Notes: a model not told the origin generated them from the letters alone. DNA of 64,000 nucleotides from Halorubrum sp. 48-1-W (GCF_003287355.1 NZ_QMIM01000011.1:1-64000); one strand, 5' to 3'. Shown: positions 1-7,584, counted from the first letter of the stretch. Made by a program: numbers and translations.

Positions 1-86
1 CGGGGAGCGGAGACGCACCAGTAGACGTGCGTGTGAATGGTGGGACGTTGAACGGTGAGAGTCACCAGCCTATTGCTGGCGACTGA
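1..86 (+). CDS. C-terminal end of a TnpB-like protein, cut by the window edge
   Basis: Frame 3 is open from the window edge to a TGA at 84-86 and encodes a tail containing PVDVRVNGG and ending HQPIAGD. This resembles the extreme C-terminus of haloarchaeal IS200/IS605-family (IS1341-type) TnpB proteins, which are RNA-guided nucleases. The downstream sequence has the G-rich motif and stem-loop expected at the right end of such elements. The catalytic RuvC residues and zinc finger lie outside the window, so whether the gene is intact cannot be judged. The tail is not alignable with the TnpB remnant at 1710-2084, so the two come from different elements. Confidence 0.5.
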   Translation, partial: GSGDAPVDVRVNGGTLNGESHQPIAGD

Positions 87-195
87 TTGCCGGGAGTCCA
101 CATCAAAGCCCTCCCCTCAAGGACCGAGGCGCGTAGCGCCGAGGGAGTAGGGTAGGGTAGTTTACTCAGTTACCCACGAGTAAAGTCGTGGGCTT
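87..195 (+). other. Right end of a TnpB element, possible omega-RNA region
   Basis: After the TnpB stop comes CCCTCAAG, a GC-rich segment, then AGTAGGGTAGGGTAGTTTAC and a stem-loop with arms CCCACGA (173-179) and TCGTGGG (186-192). The remnant at 1710-2084 is followed by a very similar CCCTCAAG ... GTAGGGTGGGGTAGTTCAC block (2041-2092). Shared sequence at two different tnpB 3-prime ends fits the conserved 3-prime scaffold of the TnpB-associated guide RNA. The RNA role is inferred from the family; the shared motif and hairpin are seen directly. Confidence 0.4.
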
Positions 196-461
196 CGGCC
201 CTCGAAATCAATGTGAGTTCGGAGGCATCCGGTTTCGGTTTGCGGACGGTGAGAACTGGCGAGACAACTCGTACGAAGGCGCTCGTGATGAACGAGAACA
301 CCAGTCAGTTGACCACGATAGCGTCATGAATGGCTGACGGGCGAGAAATCGACTTCCAAGTTGGTGCTACCGAGAACTGCCTTTCCCCGACGACAGCTTC
401 GGCGTAGCGTTCTCGATGTGCGAGAGACAGTTCACAGCCGATCAGGAACGAACAGCACGCT
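196..461. other. Intergenic stretch with no recognisable gene
   Basis: Only short open frames occur here, and none has a recognisable domain or a good start context. The stretch lies between the TnpB element end and the first 34-bp repeat. It may be eroded element DNA, but nothing in it can be assigned. Confidence 0.4.
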
Positions 462-495
462 CGCAGGCATTTGAACTGTGAGTCTAATGCCGCCT
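462..495. repeat. 34-bp direct repeat, left copy
   Basis: This copy matches 2141-2174 at 32 of 34 positions; the differences are C/T at position 7 and C/A at position 23. Its end, TGCCGCCT, equals the last bases of the tRNA-Phe gene read on this strand. The pair brackets a 1.65-kb segment carrying two coupled small genes and a TnpB remnant. It could be an eroded attachment site or the edge of a segmental duplication. Confidence 0.7.
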
Positions 496-598
496 TCTAG
501 CACGTGAACTTCCATCCACCGGAGGACACACACACACACATTTGAATATTTGAGCTGTACCAAATTATTTGACCTGGCGGACGCAAGAACCAGTACAG

Positions 599-1138
599 AT
601 GGTTGAGCCGAACTCGGGGTCGTGGAAAAATAGCATGAGCGGGCGCGAACGCGTCCGGCACGTCGTGGAGTTGCTGGAAGAACCAACGCCGGTACAGGAG
701 ATCGCGGACCGAGCAGACGTCTCGCGCGCGACAGCTGACGACGAACTCCAGCGACTGCAGAGCGACGATTGGGTCACCGAGACGACCGTCGACGGGACGA
801 AGGCGTACGATCTGAATCCAGTGCGGATGCTCTTCGACGAAGTGACGAACCTGATCGAGGCCCACTCGCGTGACGAACTGGAGAGCCAACTCACGGAGCT
901 GAAGCAGGAACAGGAAGAACTAGCCGCCGAGTACGACGTGAGTTCGCTCGATGAGTTCCGGGAACAAATCGCGGACGAGGACTTCTCGGCTGAGGAGCTT
1001 CGTGAGCGTCGAAACATAATCGCCACGTGGGAGGCGATTAACACGGAACTCGGACTCGTGAAGCACGCCCTCCAACTGTACGATGACGTTGTAGAACTCT
1101 CGTCACCGTGGACTGACTCTCCCTCGACACTCGCCTGA
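599..1138 (+). CDS. DUF7342-like winged-helix protein, likely antitoxin/regulator
   Basis: The protein has 179 aa from ATG 599. It opens with SWKNSMSGRERVR, typical of haloarchaeal DUF7342 proteins, followed by a winged helix-turn-helix (about residues 22-60, including IADRADVSRATADDEL). The C-terminal half is a charged helical, coiled-coil-like region. A TTG at 569 would extend the frame, but AT-rich sequence at 561-570 sits about 33 nt before ATG 599, where a TATA box is expected for leaderless transcription. The stop overlaps the start of the next gene (TGATG), so the two are probably translationally coupled. DNA binding is inferred from the fold. Gene order suggests the regulator or antitoxin half of a two-gene module. 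Confidence 0.75.
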   Translation: MVEPNSGSWKNSMSGRERVRHVVELLEEPTPVQEIADRADVSRATADDELQRLQSDDWVTETTVDGTKAYDLNPVRMLFDEVTNLIEAHSRDELESQLTELKQEQEELAAEYDVSSLDEFREQIADEDFSAEELRERRNIIATWEAINTELGLVKHALQLYDDVVELSSPWTDSPSTLA

Positions 1139-1647
1139 TGGTCGTTTTCCTCGCTAACCGGGCGAACCTACAGAGCAAGCGGCTCCACGACCGCATCCAG
1201 AACCGGCTCAGCAGTGAGTTCGAGAGCGTTCGACAGCGACGCGCTGAGCCGCGTGAAGCTGGCCCATACCGTGTCGTCGCTGCGGGAGACCCACGCCAGT
1301 TCCTTGATACCGACGAGTACCCAGTGACGACCGCGCGGATCGAGATCGGCTTTCAACTACAGACTGGAGAGTCCTACGAGTACTACTGGTTCAACTGGAT
1401 CGAGCCGGAGCGAAGTCTGCTGGTCGGCTGGCATCAGGACGACACGCACGACGACCTCGGGCCAGTCCATCTGCAGGTCAACGACGGCGCAACGCCCGTC
1501 GCTCACGAACTAGCGGAGTTCATCGACTCACATCCGCTGGATGTCGTCGAGCGCAGACTCGACTCGCTTCGAGACGCGGTCCTCGCTGTCGAGTGGGAGG
1601 AGGGACGGCCCGTCGGAACTGATTCCACTGCCGCGGTGAATGAGTAG
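1138..1647 (+). CDS. TumE-like (DUF6516-like) small protein, candidate toxin
   Basis: The protein has 169 aa and its ATG overlaps the preceding stop by one base. Its central part (about residues 62-112) has the order seen in TumE/DUF6516 proteins: an aromatic-rich strand (YEYYWFNW), a charged segment with W and D residues, then the short VHLQVNDG strand and helix. A long C-terminal helix follows. Members of that family are toxins of type II-like modules and are partnered by an HTH protein, which matches the upstream neighbour. The similarity is judged by eye and is not decisive. The pair lies between two 34-bp repeats beside tRNA-Phe, so it is probably accessory. Confidence 0.5.
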   Translation: MVVFLANRANLQSKRLHDRIQNRLSSEFESVRQRRAEPREAGPYRVVAAGDPRQFLDTDEYPVTTARIEIGFQLQTGESYEYYWFNWIEPERSLLVGWHQDDTHDDLGPVHLQVNDGATPVAHELAEFIDSHPLDVVERRLDSLRDAVLAVEWEEGRPVGTDSTAAVNE

Positions 1648-1709
1648 GTCCGTACTTTGGTGAGTTCTGAGCGACATCAGAAACCGGGTGGTCACTCGTA
1701 TACCTGGGC

Positions 1710-2084
1710 ATGTACACAGGTGCGTGCGTGAATCCGCGCGGAACGACGAAAGAGTGTGCGTCCTGTGGCGTTTCGACCGAGAAACCGTTGTGGGTGCGCG
1801 AACACTCCTGCCCGGCGTGTGGGTTCGAGGCGGACAGAGACGCGAACGCGGCGTGGAATATTCTTTCTCGCGGTGTGAAGAAGCGGTTAGGAGCGGGACG
1901 CTCCGAATCAACGCCTGTGGAGACTGCGCTCCCTGTGTCCTCGGTTGTGGATGCAAAGCGCGTCGTGGAAACAGGAAGCCCCATCACCAGAAGTCAAAGA
2001 CTTCTGGTTAGCAGTCAGAACTCAAAGAGTTCTGACGACACCCTCAAGCGCGAGGGCGTCAGCCCGAGCGGTAGGGTGGGGTAG
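1710..2084 (+). pseudogene. 5-prime truncated TnpB remnant with zinc finger
   Basis: The frame encodes only the C-terminal part of a TnpB-type RNA-guided nuclease. It has the four-cysteine zinc finger (CASCG ... CPACGF) and the following DRDANAAWNIL motif with the last RuvC acidic residue, then a variable tail. The N-terminal and central RuvC parts (about 300 residues) are missing. The DNA upstream belongs to the TumE-like gene and a short spacer, so the element is 5-prime deleted. The tail overlaps two perfect hairpins (1986-2036) and a G-rich end motif like that at 130-165. The remnant cannot act as a nuclease, but its 3-prime end could still give an RNA. Confidence 0.8.
1986..2036 (+). ncRNA. 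Twin 10-bp hairpins in the TnpB 3-prime end
   Basis: Two perfect stem-loops stand side by side. Arms 1986-1995 and 1999-2008 enclose AAA; arms 2014-2023 and 2027-2036 also enclose AAA. Both have 10-bp stems and related arm sequences (CAGAAGTC and CAGAACTC). They lie inside the C-terminal coding tail of the TnpB remnant, just before its G-rich end motif. IS200/IS605 elements have subterminal hairpins, and tnpB 3-prime ends encode guide-RNA scaffolds; either could explain them. Expression is not shown by sequence. Confidence 0.45.
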
Positions 2085-2140
2085 TTCACCACAGTCGTGA
2101 ATCGATTCCAAGGAACGCTAGAAAATCCCCCGCGAAGCAC

Positions 2141-2174
2141 CGCAGGTATTTGAACTGTGAGTATAATGCCGCCT
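2141..2174. repeat. 34-bp direct repeat, right copy
   Basis: This is the partner of 462-495 (32 of 34 identical). Its last 8 bases are the first 8 bases of the tRNA-Phe 3-prime-end copy at 2167-2187. The repeat therefore reads straight into tRNA-derived sequence, as an integration site would. Confidence 0.7.
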
Positions 2175-2286
2175 CCCCGATTTGAACTCCGGAAGACGTG
2201 CTCACTTCGCTGTGCGCGACTTCCGTGCTCAAATCGACTCGGCGTCGTTTCTTCATCCGCTCGCTGTCGCTCGCGGGGTCAGAATA
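2167..2286 (-). repeat. tRNA-Phe trailer unit with T-arm copies
   Basis: Read on the minus strand, this follows the tRNA-Phe 3-prime end. It holds GAGCGA-type hairpin sequence (2257-2276), then an inverted copy of the T-arm (2220-2236), then GCGC/GAGCACG-rich sequence, then a direct copy of the T-arm and acceptor 3-prime half (2167-2187). That direct copy is identical to the tRNA over 21 nt. The inverted and direct copies can pair (2178-2195 with 2220-2236, one gap). The unit is 120 nt long. Similar trailers occur at tRNA-Pro and tRNA-Lys. Confidence 0.75.
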
Positions 2287-2360
2287 TGCCGCCTCCCCGA
2301 TTTGAACGGGGGACAGCTCGATCTTCAGTCGAGTGCTCTCCCAGTCTGAGCTAAGGCGGC
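2287..2360 (-). tRNA. tRNA-Phe (GAA)
   Basis: The reverse complement folds as a tRNA with acceptor GCCGCCU/AGGCGGC, a D-arm starting AGCUC, anticodon loop CUGAAGA giving anticodon GAA, and T-arm GUUCAAAUC. The discriminator is A. CCA is not encoded and there is no intron. Confidence 0.97.
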
Positions 2361-2546
2361 TCGCGTTTCGACCAAGGCCGAATCGAGACAAAAGGATTTC
2401 GAAAGACGGCGGCTGTCCAGTAGGACATGGAGAGACGCCGGCCACGAAGGTCCGGTCGGCGAGAACGAGATAGAAGTCGCGTCGATCGACGATCCGCTTC
2501 GATCGAGCGAAAGGTTATGTGTCTCGGTACCGAATCACTCGGGCCG

Positions 2547-2699
2547 ATGGGACCGAACGAGACCGACGACGACTCAGAGGAAGAGTCCGGTCCGTGGTGG
2601 CGACGGCCGATCGCGGCGGTCGTCGCCGCGGGGCGGTGGGTCGCCGACACCTTTCGAGGATACGCGGGAGTCCGTGATCTGAAGCGACACCGGCGGTAG
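2547..2699 (+). CDS. Small unknown ORF, 50 aa
   Basis: From ATG 2547 the frame encodes an acidic N-terminus (MGPNETDDDSEEESG), a WWRRP motif, a short hydrophobic stretch (IAAVVAAG) and a basic tail (DLKRHRR). Composition is haloarchaeal, with acidic residues concentrated at the start. A longer frame opens at 2427, but its extra 40 residues are arginine-rich and unlike coding sequence here. AT-rich sequence near 2513 could be a promoter. I recognise no family, and it may not be expressed. Confidence 0.35.
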   Translation: MGPNETDDDSEEESGPWWRRPIAAVVAAGRWVADTFRGYAGVRDLKRHRR

Positions 2700-2749
2700 A
2701 AGGGACCTCGATCGAGAAGGTAGACGTCACGGGGCCGCACTCAGTAGGA

Positions 2750-2982
2750 TGGGATCGCCCGGATTCGAATCGGAACCGTACGTGCTCGCTCTCGACGGTC
2801 GTTGCGCGCGGCCGGTAGGGCTCGAATCCGTCCACCGCCGCGGCGCTCGCGGAGTTGCTCGTCCCGAGAAAGTGGGACCGCCCGGATTCGAACCTCACTC
2901 GTTCCGCTCGCGTTGCTCGCTCCACTCCCTGCTTCGAATCCGCTGCCATTCCTGCTGCTCGCGGTATCGCTCGCAGCAGAAA
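2750..2982 (-). repeat. Two tandem tRNA-Pro trailer units
   Basis: Two units follow the tRNA-Pro 3-prime end on the minus strand. Each ends in a copy of the tRNA 3-prime end: 2873-2893 is identical over 21 nt, and 2750-2769 has one mismatch over 20 nt. Each contains an inverted T-arm (2931-2942 and 2820-2830) and GAGCGA/CGCGAG-rich sequence. The first unit has a hairpin with arms 2952-2958 and 2973-2979. Unit lengths are 110 and 123 nt. Their translations give FEPGS-like peptides that invite false gene calls. Confidence 0.75.
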
Positions 2983-3055
2983 TGGGACCGCCCGGATTCG
3001 AACCGGGGTCACGGGCACCCAAGGCCCGAAGTATACCAGGCTAACCCACGGTCCC
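2983..3055 (-). tRNA. tRNA-Pro (UGG)
   Basis: The reverse complement has acceptor GGGACCG/CGGUCCC with discriminator A, anticodon stem CGGGC/GCCCG around loop CUUGGGU (anticodon UGG), and T-arm GGUUCGAAUCC. CCA is not encoded and no intron is seen. Confidence 0.96.
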
Positions 3056-3114
3056 TCGCCTCTCACTACCCGGATGAGCCGCTAAAGCGTTTCGTTCGTC
3101 GTCCCGACGGTGGC

Positions 3115-5169
3115 TCACTGCTCGTCGTCGTACAGTTCGAGGTCCGCGACGAGGTCGTAGGGGTCGGTACCCTTCCGGACCGCGTCGAGGATCCGGAACG
3201 CCTCGTCGGGCGCGAGGAAGTGCCGACAGATCGCCCGTCCGAGCGGCGTCGGAGAGAAGCCGTCGATGAACTTCCACTCGAGCAGTTTCCCGACCGCGTG
3301 TTTCGTCGGCACGTCGCCGATCATCCGGTCGTTGAGCCGTTTGGCCTTCTTGCCCGCGACGACGACGTTCGCCAGCGTCTCCTCGACGGCGGCCGTCTCG
3401 TCGTAGTGGGTCGCCACGTCCTCCATCTCGCCTTTGAGCAACGTGAACGCCACCTCGTCTTCGGTCCGGTCCATCGAGTTGTGGTAGACGGCGTCGGGTT
3501 CGACGAGGAGGTACACCCGCCCGCGGTCGTGGTAGTCCGGCCGGCCCGCCCGCCCGAGCATCTGGGAGAACTCCTGGACGGAGAGCCACTCGATCCCCAT
3601 CGCCAGCGTGTCGAAGATCACCTGCGAGGCGGGGAAGTCGACGCCCGCGGCCAGCGCCGCGGTGGTCACGACCGCCGACAGCTCCTGGTCGCCAAACATG
3701 CGCTCGACCTTCTTTCGCCGGCCGTAGTCGAGCCCGGCGTGATACGGCGCGGAGTCGTACCGTAGCTTCCGGCTGATCTCGTGACACCGCCGTCGCGAGT
3801 TGGTGAAGATGATCGTCTGGCCGCGGTACCCCTTCGACGACTTCGTGTCGAACTCGCGTTTGACGAGCTTGTCGGCGATGTCGGCCTTCTCGCGGCCGTC
3901 CGCGAAGGTGACGTGGCGCTCGATGGGGACGGGCCGTTCCTCGAACTCGATGAGGGTGGCGCGCAACTTCCCCGCGAGCCACTCCGGGTTGCCGACCGTC
4001 GCGGAGAGGTAGACGAACTGGGTGCCGCCGTAGCCGTCGTGGGTCGTCATCCGCTCCTCGCTGTAGTACTTCAGCCGCGAGATCAGGCCATCGAGCCGGT
4101 GGCCGCGCTCGCCCTCCTTCAGCGTGTGGACCTCGTCGATGACGACGGTTCCCACGTCGCCGAGGTCCTTGCCGGTCCGGAGCGCGTGGTCGATCCCCTC
4201 GTAGGTGCCGACGATCACGTCCGCGTTCGGGTCGAATCGGTTGCCGTCGTCGGCGATCCGCGAGGAGCCCACGCGGATCGAGACGTCGAGGAGGTCGCCG
4301 TAGCGGTCCTCGAAGTCCTCGTGTTTCTGGTTGGCGAGCGCGACGAGCGGGACCAGAAACAGTAGCTTCCCGTCACGCTTGAGCGCCCGGTCGATGCCCG
4401 CGAGTTCGCCGACGAGGGTCTTCCCCGTCGCGGTCGCGCTCACGACGAGCTGGTCGTCGCCTTCCAACAGTCCGTTCCGCACCGAGAGGCTCTGGACGGG
4501 TAACAGCTCCTCGAAGCGGCCCCGGACGTGGTCGGCCAGGTCCGGGTGGAGGTCGAGTTCGTCGGTGCGCACCGGCGAGACGTCGTCGACGGTGGCGGAC
4601 ACCTCGTCGTACTTGGTGAGGTCGGGGTCGAGGCCGCCCGAGAGCAGGTTGATGATCCGGTCGAGGTCCTTCGAGTCGTAGAGGAGCTCCTCGAGCCGCT
4701 CCTCGGCCGCGCCCGTGAACTCGCCTTTGTACGACAGCTCGCGTTCGAGCTCGCGTCGGGCACAGTCCCGGCAGACGTGCTCGCCGTTGTGTTCGATCGC
4801 GGTCTCGGCCGTGATCGGTCCGTACCGGCCGTCGTTCGCACAGCGTCGACAGGTCCGGACCGCCATCGCCTCCAGCTGGTAGCCGTCGAGCATCTCCCGG
4901 AGACGCTCGCGGCTCGTCGGCGACGTCTGCTCGGAGATCCGGATCCGGGAGGCCGCGCGGGCGAGGTCGACGAACTCGTCCGGCGATCGGGGGTGGTCCT
5001 CGCTGTCCCTGATGACCCGGAACTTCCCGGGGCGAGGCCCCGCCGACGTCTCCTTGAGCTCCAAACGACCGCGAAGCACCCGGCTCCCGTCCCGGTTCGC
5101 GACCACGGTGTAGTCGCCCCGAGCCTCGTGGAGGAACAGCGTCTCGACCTCCGCCAACTGCGTTGACAC
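3115..5169 (-). CDS. DUF5814-type superfamily 2 DEAD/DEAH-box helicase
   Basis: The 684-aa protein has an N-terminal DUF5814-type region (about 1-200) that includes a four-cysteine zinc ribbon (C107, C110, C133, C136). A Ski2-like SF2 helicase core follows. Motif I is ATATGKT near 245-251, motif II is DEVH near 345-348, motif III is SAT, and motif VI is QMLGRAGRP. Such enzymes unwind nucleic acids with ATP, but the substrate of this haloarchaeal subfamily is not known to me. It is transcribed alone, ending about 60 bp from the tRNA-Pro gene. All helicase motifs look intact, so the protein is probably active. Confidence 0.9.
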   Translation of the reverse strand: MSTQLAEVETLFLHEARGDYTVVANRDGSRVLRGRLELKETSAGPRPGKFRVIRDSEDHPRSPDEFVDLARAASRIRISEQTSPTSRERLREMLDGYQLEAMAVRTCRRCANDGRYGPITAETAIEHNGEHVCRDCARRELERELSYKGEFTGAAEERLEELLYDSKDLDRIINLLSGGLDPDLTKYDEVSATVDDVSPVRTDELDLHPDLADHVRGRFEELLPVQSLSVRNGLLEGDDQLVVSATATGKTLVGELAGIDRALKRDGKLLFLVPLVALANQKHEDFEDRYGDLLDVSIRVGSSRIADDGNRFDPNADVIVGTYEGIDHALRTGKDLGDVGTVVIDEVHTLKEGERGHRLDGLISRLKYYSEERMTTHDGYGGTQFVYLSATVGNPEWLAGKLRATLIEFEERPVPIERHVTFADGREKADIADKLVKREFDTKSSKGYRGQTIIFTNSRRRCHEISRKLRYDSAPYHAGLDYGRRKKVERMFGDQELSAVVTTAALAAGVDFPASQVIFDTLAMGIEWLSVQEFSQMLGRAGRPDYHDRGRVYLLVEPDAVYHNSMDRTEDEVAFTLLKGEMEDVATHYDETAAVEETLANVVVAGKKAKRLNDRMIGDVPTKHAVGKLLEWKFIDGFSPTPLGRAICRHFLAPDEAFRILDAVRKGTDPYDLVADLELYDDEQ

Positions 5170-5332
5170 TGCCCGAGGGTACGCGCGGCGGGTATTTCAG
5201 CGGTTCGTCTCGGGAGCCGTCGCTCCGGGTCGATAAGTAGGCCGAAGAGACGGTGACCGGCGGTCGATCGACGGTGATGAGGAAGGGGAAGGAACGACCG
5301 GAAACCTGGCGTGGGGACCGTCGGAGACTCGT

Positions 5333-5863
5333 CTAGGCGACGAGTAGCTCCTCACCGCGCTCGACCGAGATCCGGCACGGCGGCGAGAGCTTGTTGTACG
5401 CGCGGCGGAACGCCTCCTTCACGACGGGGGCCTGGTCGACGTCGCAGTACGCGGTGAAGACCACGTCGCCCTTGTCGAGCCGGGCGGCCGTCCCGACGGG
5501 CTTGCCGAACGCCTGGCGCATCCCGTCGGAGACACGGTCCGCGCCCGCGCCCGTCGCCTGTTTGTTCTCGCGGATGACCTGGTGGGGGAACTTGCGGAGG
5601 ACCATCTTGTAGGTCCCCTCGCCGAGCTCCTTGATCAGGTGGCGGTTCGCCGACAGGCGTGCGCTCTCGAGCGATCCGTGGCGGATCTGGAGCTCCTCCT
5701 CGACGCGGAGGCTGATCTGGACGGGGTAGTCCTCGGGCTCCGTGGAGAGGTCGCCCATGTTGTGCTGGGCGATCTTCGAGCCGGGGATGCCCGTGATGTA
5801 CTCGCGTCGGGTGTAGGACGGTTTGTCGATCGCCCGGTACATAGAGGCGGGTTTGTCGGACAT
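5333..5863 (-). CDS. rpl10e: 50S ribosomal protein L10e (uL16 family)
   Basis: The 176-aa protein has the L10e signatures near the N-terminus ([21 protein letters not shown]) and the [16 protein letters not shown] segment. It belongs to the large subunit near the peptidyl-transferase centre and tRNA-binding region. ATG 5863 gives the usual family length; the same frame is open far upstream but that part is arginine-rich shadow sequence. On the minus strand a CTTTATCG element lies near 5898-5905, so the leader is short. It is monocistronic here. Confidence 0.96.
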   Translation of the reverse strand: MSDKPASMYRAIDKPSYTRREYITGIPGSKIAQHNMGDLSTEPEDYPVQISLRVEEELQIRHGSLESARLSANRHLIKELGEGTYKMVLRKFPHQVIRENKQATGAGADRVSDGMRQAFGKPVGTAARLDKGDVVFTAYCDVDQAPVVKEAFRRAYNKLSPPCRISVERGEELLVA

Positions 5864-5964
5864 GGTTACTTGTCCGATGTAGCCCGTGCTGCGGCGATAA
5901 AGCCTTCGATACCGCGACGGAGCCGGCGGGACGGTCGGGCCTGCGAGCGGAAGCGGTTTCGCTC

Positions 5965-6732
5965 TCACTCCTCCGCGGTCGGCTCGAGCTCGACGTGGTC
6001 GAACCCGCGGTCCGCGAGCCGCTCCGCGGCGCGGTCGGTGATCGAGGGGGCGACGAGCACGCCGCGGACCTCGATCCCACCGGCGTCGGATTCGGTGGTG
6101 CCGGCGTCGTACATCCCGTCGACGCCCATCTCCTCGCGGAGCGCCCGCACGTATCGGGCGAGCTGGCCGACCGCGTCGGGGCCGACCCGCCGCCGTTTCA
6201 GCTCCACGACGACCGGGTTGCCGTCGGCGTCGACACCGAACACGTCCATCGGGCCGGCGCTGGAGGGGCGTTCGGTCTCCCTCGGTTCGAAGCCCGGCTC
6301 GATCAGCTCGGGCCGTTCGAGGATCCGGGTCCGGAGGTCCTCCTCGCTGCCGTGGAGTTCGAGGTCGCGGCCGCCGGTGACCGGCATCGTGGAGAGCTGG
6401 TGGACGTCGGAGAAACGGACCGAGAGGGTTTCGTCGGGCGTCGTTCGGGTCGAGACCACGCGGAGCCGCCCCTCGCGGACCGCGGCGCGGTGTTCCGACC
6501 CCGGCGGCTGCCAGTTGACGGGCTGGCGGCCCTCGTCCGTGTGGACCAGGGCGGCCCCGTCGGGTTTCAAAAGCAGGAGGCGGTCGCCGGCGCCGAGGTC
6601 GGAGGCGGCCCGCCCCTCGTAGGAGACCGTACAGCGGCCGAAGACGCTGATCAGGTCCCCGCGGTCGAACGCCGCCTCCAGCTCCCAGAGGGCCTCGCGG
6701 TGGCTCGGGTCGTGGAGGCTCGTGACTGTCAC
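5965..6732 (-). CDS. nucS: Endonuclease NucS
   Basis: This NucS-type nuclease has about 255 aa. The N-terminal DNA-binding domain includes the LLLLKPDG ... VNWQPPG segment. The C-terminal RecB-like nuclease core contains [20 protein letters not shown], with the catalytic D, E and K pattern. Archaeal NucS cuts branched or mismatched DNA and works with the sliding clamp. I chose GTG 6732 because the protein then opens TVTSLHDPS like relatives; TTG 6759 adds nine residues. It is divergent from nothing and downstream of no close partner. A second protein with the same N-terminal domain lies at 30361-31146. Confidence 0.9.
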   Translation of the reverse strand: MTVTSLHDPSHREALWELEAAFDRGDLISVFGRCTVSYEGRAASDLGAGDRLLLLKPDGAALVHTDEGRQPVNWQPPGSEHRAAVREGRLRVVSTRTTPDETLSVRFSDVHQLSTMPVTGGRDLELHGSEEDLRTRILERPELIEPGFEPRETERPSSAGPMDVFGVDADGNPVVVELKRRRVGPDAVGQLARYVRALREEMGVDGMYDAGTTESDAGGIEVRGVLVAPSITDRAAERLADRGFDHVELEPTAEE

Positions 6733-6899
6733 TGCTCCGTGTAGGGGGGTGCGGCTCAAAAAGGGCGCGAGGGCGAGGTCGGTGACGGCAACCAGTCATA
6801 CGTCGTCGCTGTTGGCGGTGGTGGACTGTACGAAATCGCCGTCTCTGTCGATCATAGATATATCGTTGCTACCGTCGACTTGGTGAAGAAAATCAGGCC

Positions 6900-7289
6900 T
6901 CAGTAGCTCTCGATTTCGACGTCCAGTCGTTCGAAGTCCTCGATGTTTCGGGTGAGAACCGCCTCGTCAACGACTTCGGCCGTGGCGGCGATGATCACGT
7001 CGCCGTCGCCCACCGGAGTCCCTTCGTTCTGTAGTTCACCCGCGAGTCGGCCGGCCTTCCGCATGACAGCGGTGTCTGCCGGATGGATCGGCTTCGAGGC
7101 GAGGACCTCTTCGACCTTTTGACGCTCGCTCTCCGACTCGGTCGCGCGGGCGATACCGTAGTACAGTTCGAACAGCGTCATCGAGGAGATGCGCTGCTGG
7201 ACGAGCTCCGTCTCCAACTCTCGAGCCATCTCGACGGCGTCCTCGTCTCCGTTCAGCAGATCGATGAGAAACGAGGTGTCGAGCAGCAC
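6900..7289 (-). CDS. vapC: VapC-type PIN-domain toxin
   Basis: The 129-aa PIN-domain protein has the expected acidic residues: D4 in LLDTSFLIDLL, E41 in LFELYYG, D95/D97 in GDGDVIIAATA and D118 near NIEDF. PIN toxins are magnesium-dependent RNases, often cutting tRNA or rRNA. The start is a GTG one base after the stop of the upstream antitoxin gene, so translation is probably coupled. All active-site residues are present and the gene looks functional. Confidence 0.9.
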   Translation of the reverse strand: MLLDTSFLIDLLNGDEDAVEMARELETELVQQRISSMTLFELYYGIARATESESERQKVEEVLASKPIHPADTAVMRKAGRLAGELQNEGTPVGDGDVIIAATAEVVDEAVLTRNIEDFERLDVEIESY

Positions 7290-7290
7290 G

Positions 7291-7527
7291 CTACGCCTCT
7301 CGAAGCCGGTTTGCGGTGTCCTCTAGCTCGGCGGCGCGTCGATCGCGCCGCTCCTCGACGGCTTCACGGAGCGCGTCGGCTTCGTCGTCGCTCAGAATTC
7401 CCGCAAGTTCCAGCAGCGATCGCTCGCCGGCGAGTCGGAGAACGACGTCGGAGAACGTCTCATCGTCTCGCTTGTGAGCGGCGAGCCGCTCGTAGGCCTC
7501 CTCGGAGAGGCGGATGCTCTTCGACAT
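7291..7527 (-). CDS. vapB: VapB-type antitoxin
   Basis: The 78-aa protein has a ribbon-helix-helix-like N-terminus (SKSIRLSEEAYERLAAHKRDDETFSDVVLRL) and an acidic and basic C-terminal helix that would bind and block VapC. Archaeal VapB-like antitoxins have this size and layout. It precedes vapC by one base in the same operon. It probably represses its own promoter through the inverted repeat directly upstream (7530-7545). Confidence 0.88.
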   Translation of the reverse strand: MSKSIRLSEEAYERLAAHKRDDETFSDVVLRLAGERSLLELAGILSDDEADALREAVEERRDRRAAELEDTANRLREA

Positions 7528-7529
7528 GT

Positions 7530-7545
7530 GTATACGGTTGTATGC
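7530..7545. promoter_or_regulatory. Candidate VapB operator
   Basis: GTATAC (7530-7535) and GTATGC (7540-7545) are separated by GGTT directly upstream of the vapB ATG. Because GTATAC is itself palindromic, they read as both a direct and an inverted repeat. This fits binding by a ribbon-helix-helix antitoxin dimer pair. The position between promoter and start suits autorepression. Confidence 0.45.
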
Positions 7546-7584
7546 AGACTCACAAAGGCTTTTCTCAGGGATCGTCGCTGACGC

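Noticed and set aside
1688-2011. Overlapping plus-strand ORF within the TnpB remnant
   Set aside because: The alternative frame destroys the zinc finger that identifies the remnant.
2749-3765. Long plus-strand ORF across the tRNA-Pro trailers and the helicase end
   Set aside because: It is an antisense shadow of the helicase and of the tRNA trailer repeats; its FEPGS-like peptides come from the T-arm copies.
3041-3982. Arginine-rich minus-strand ORF overlapping the helicase
   Set aside because: It is a GC-driven shadow in another frame of the true helicase gene, which has all SF2 motifs.
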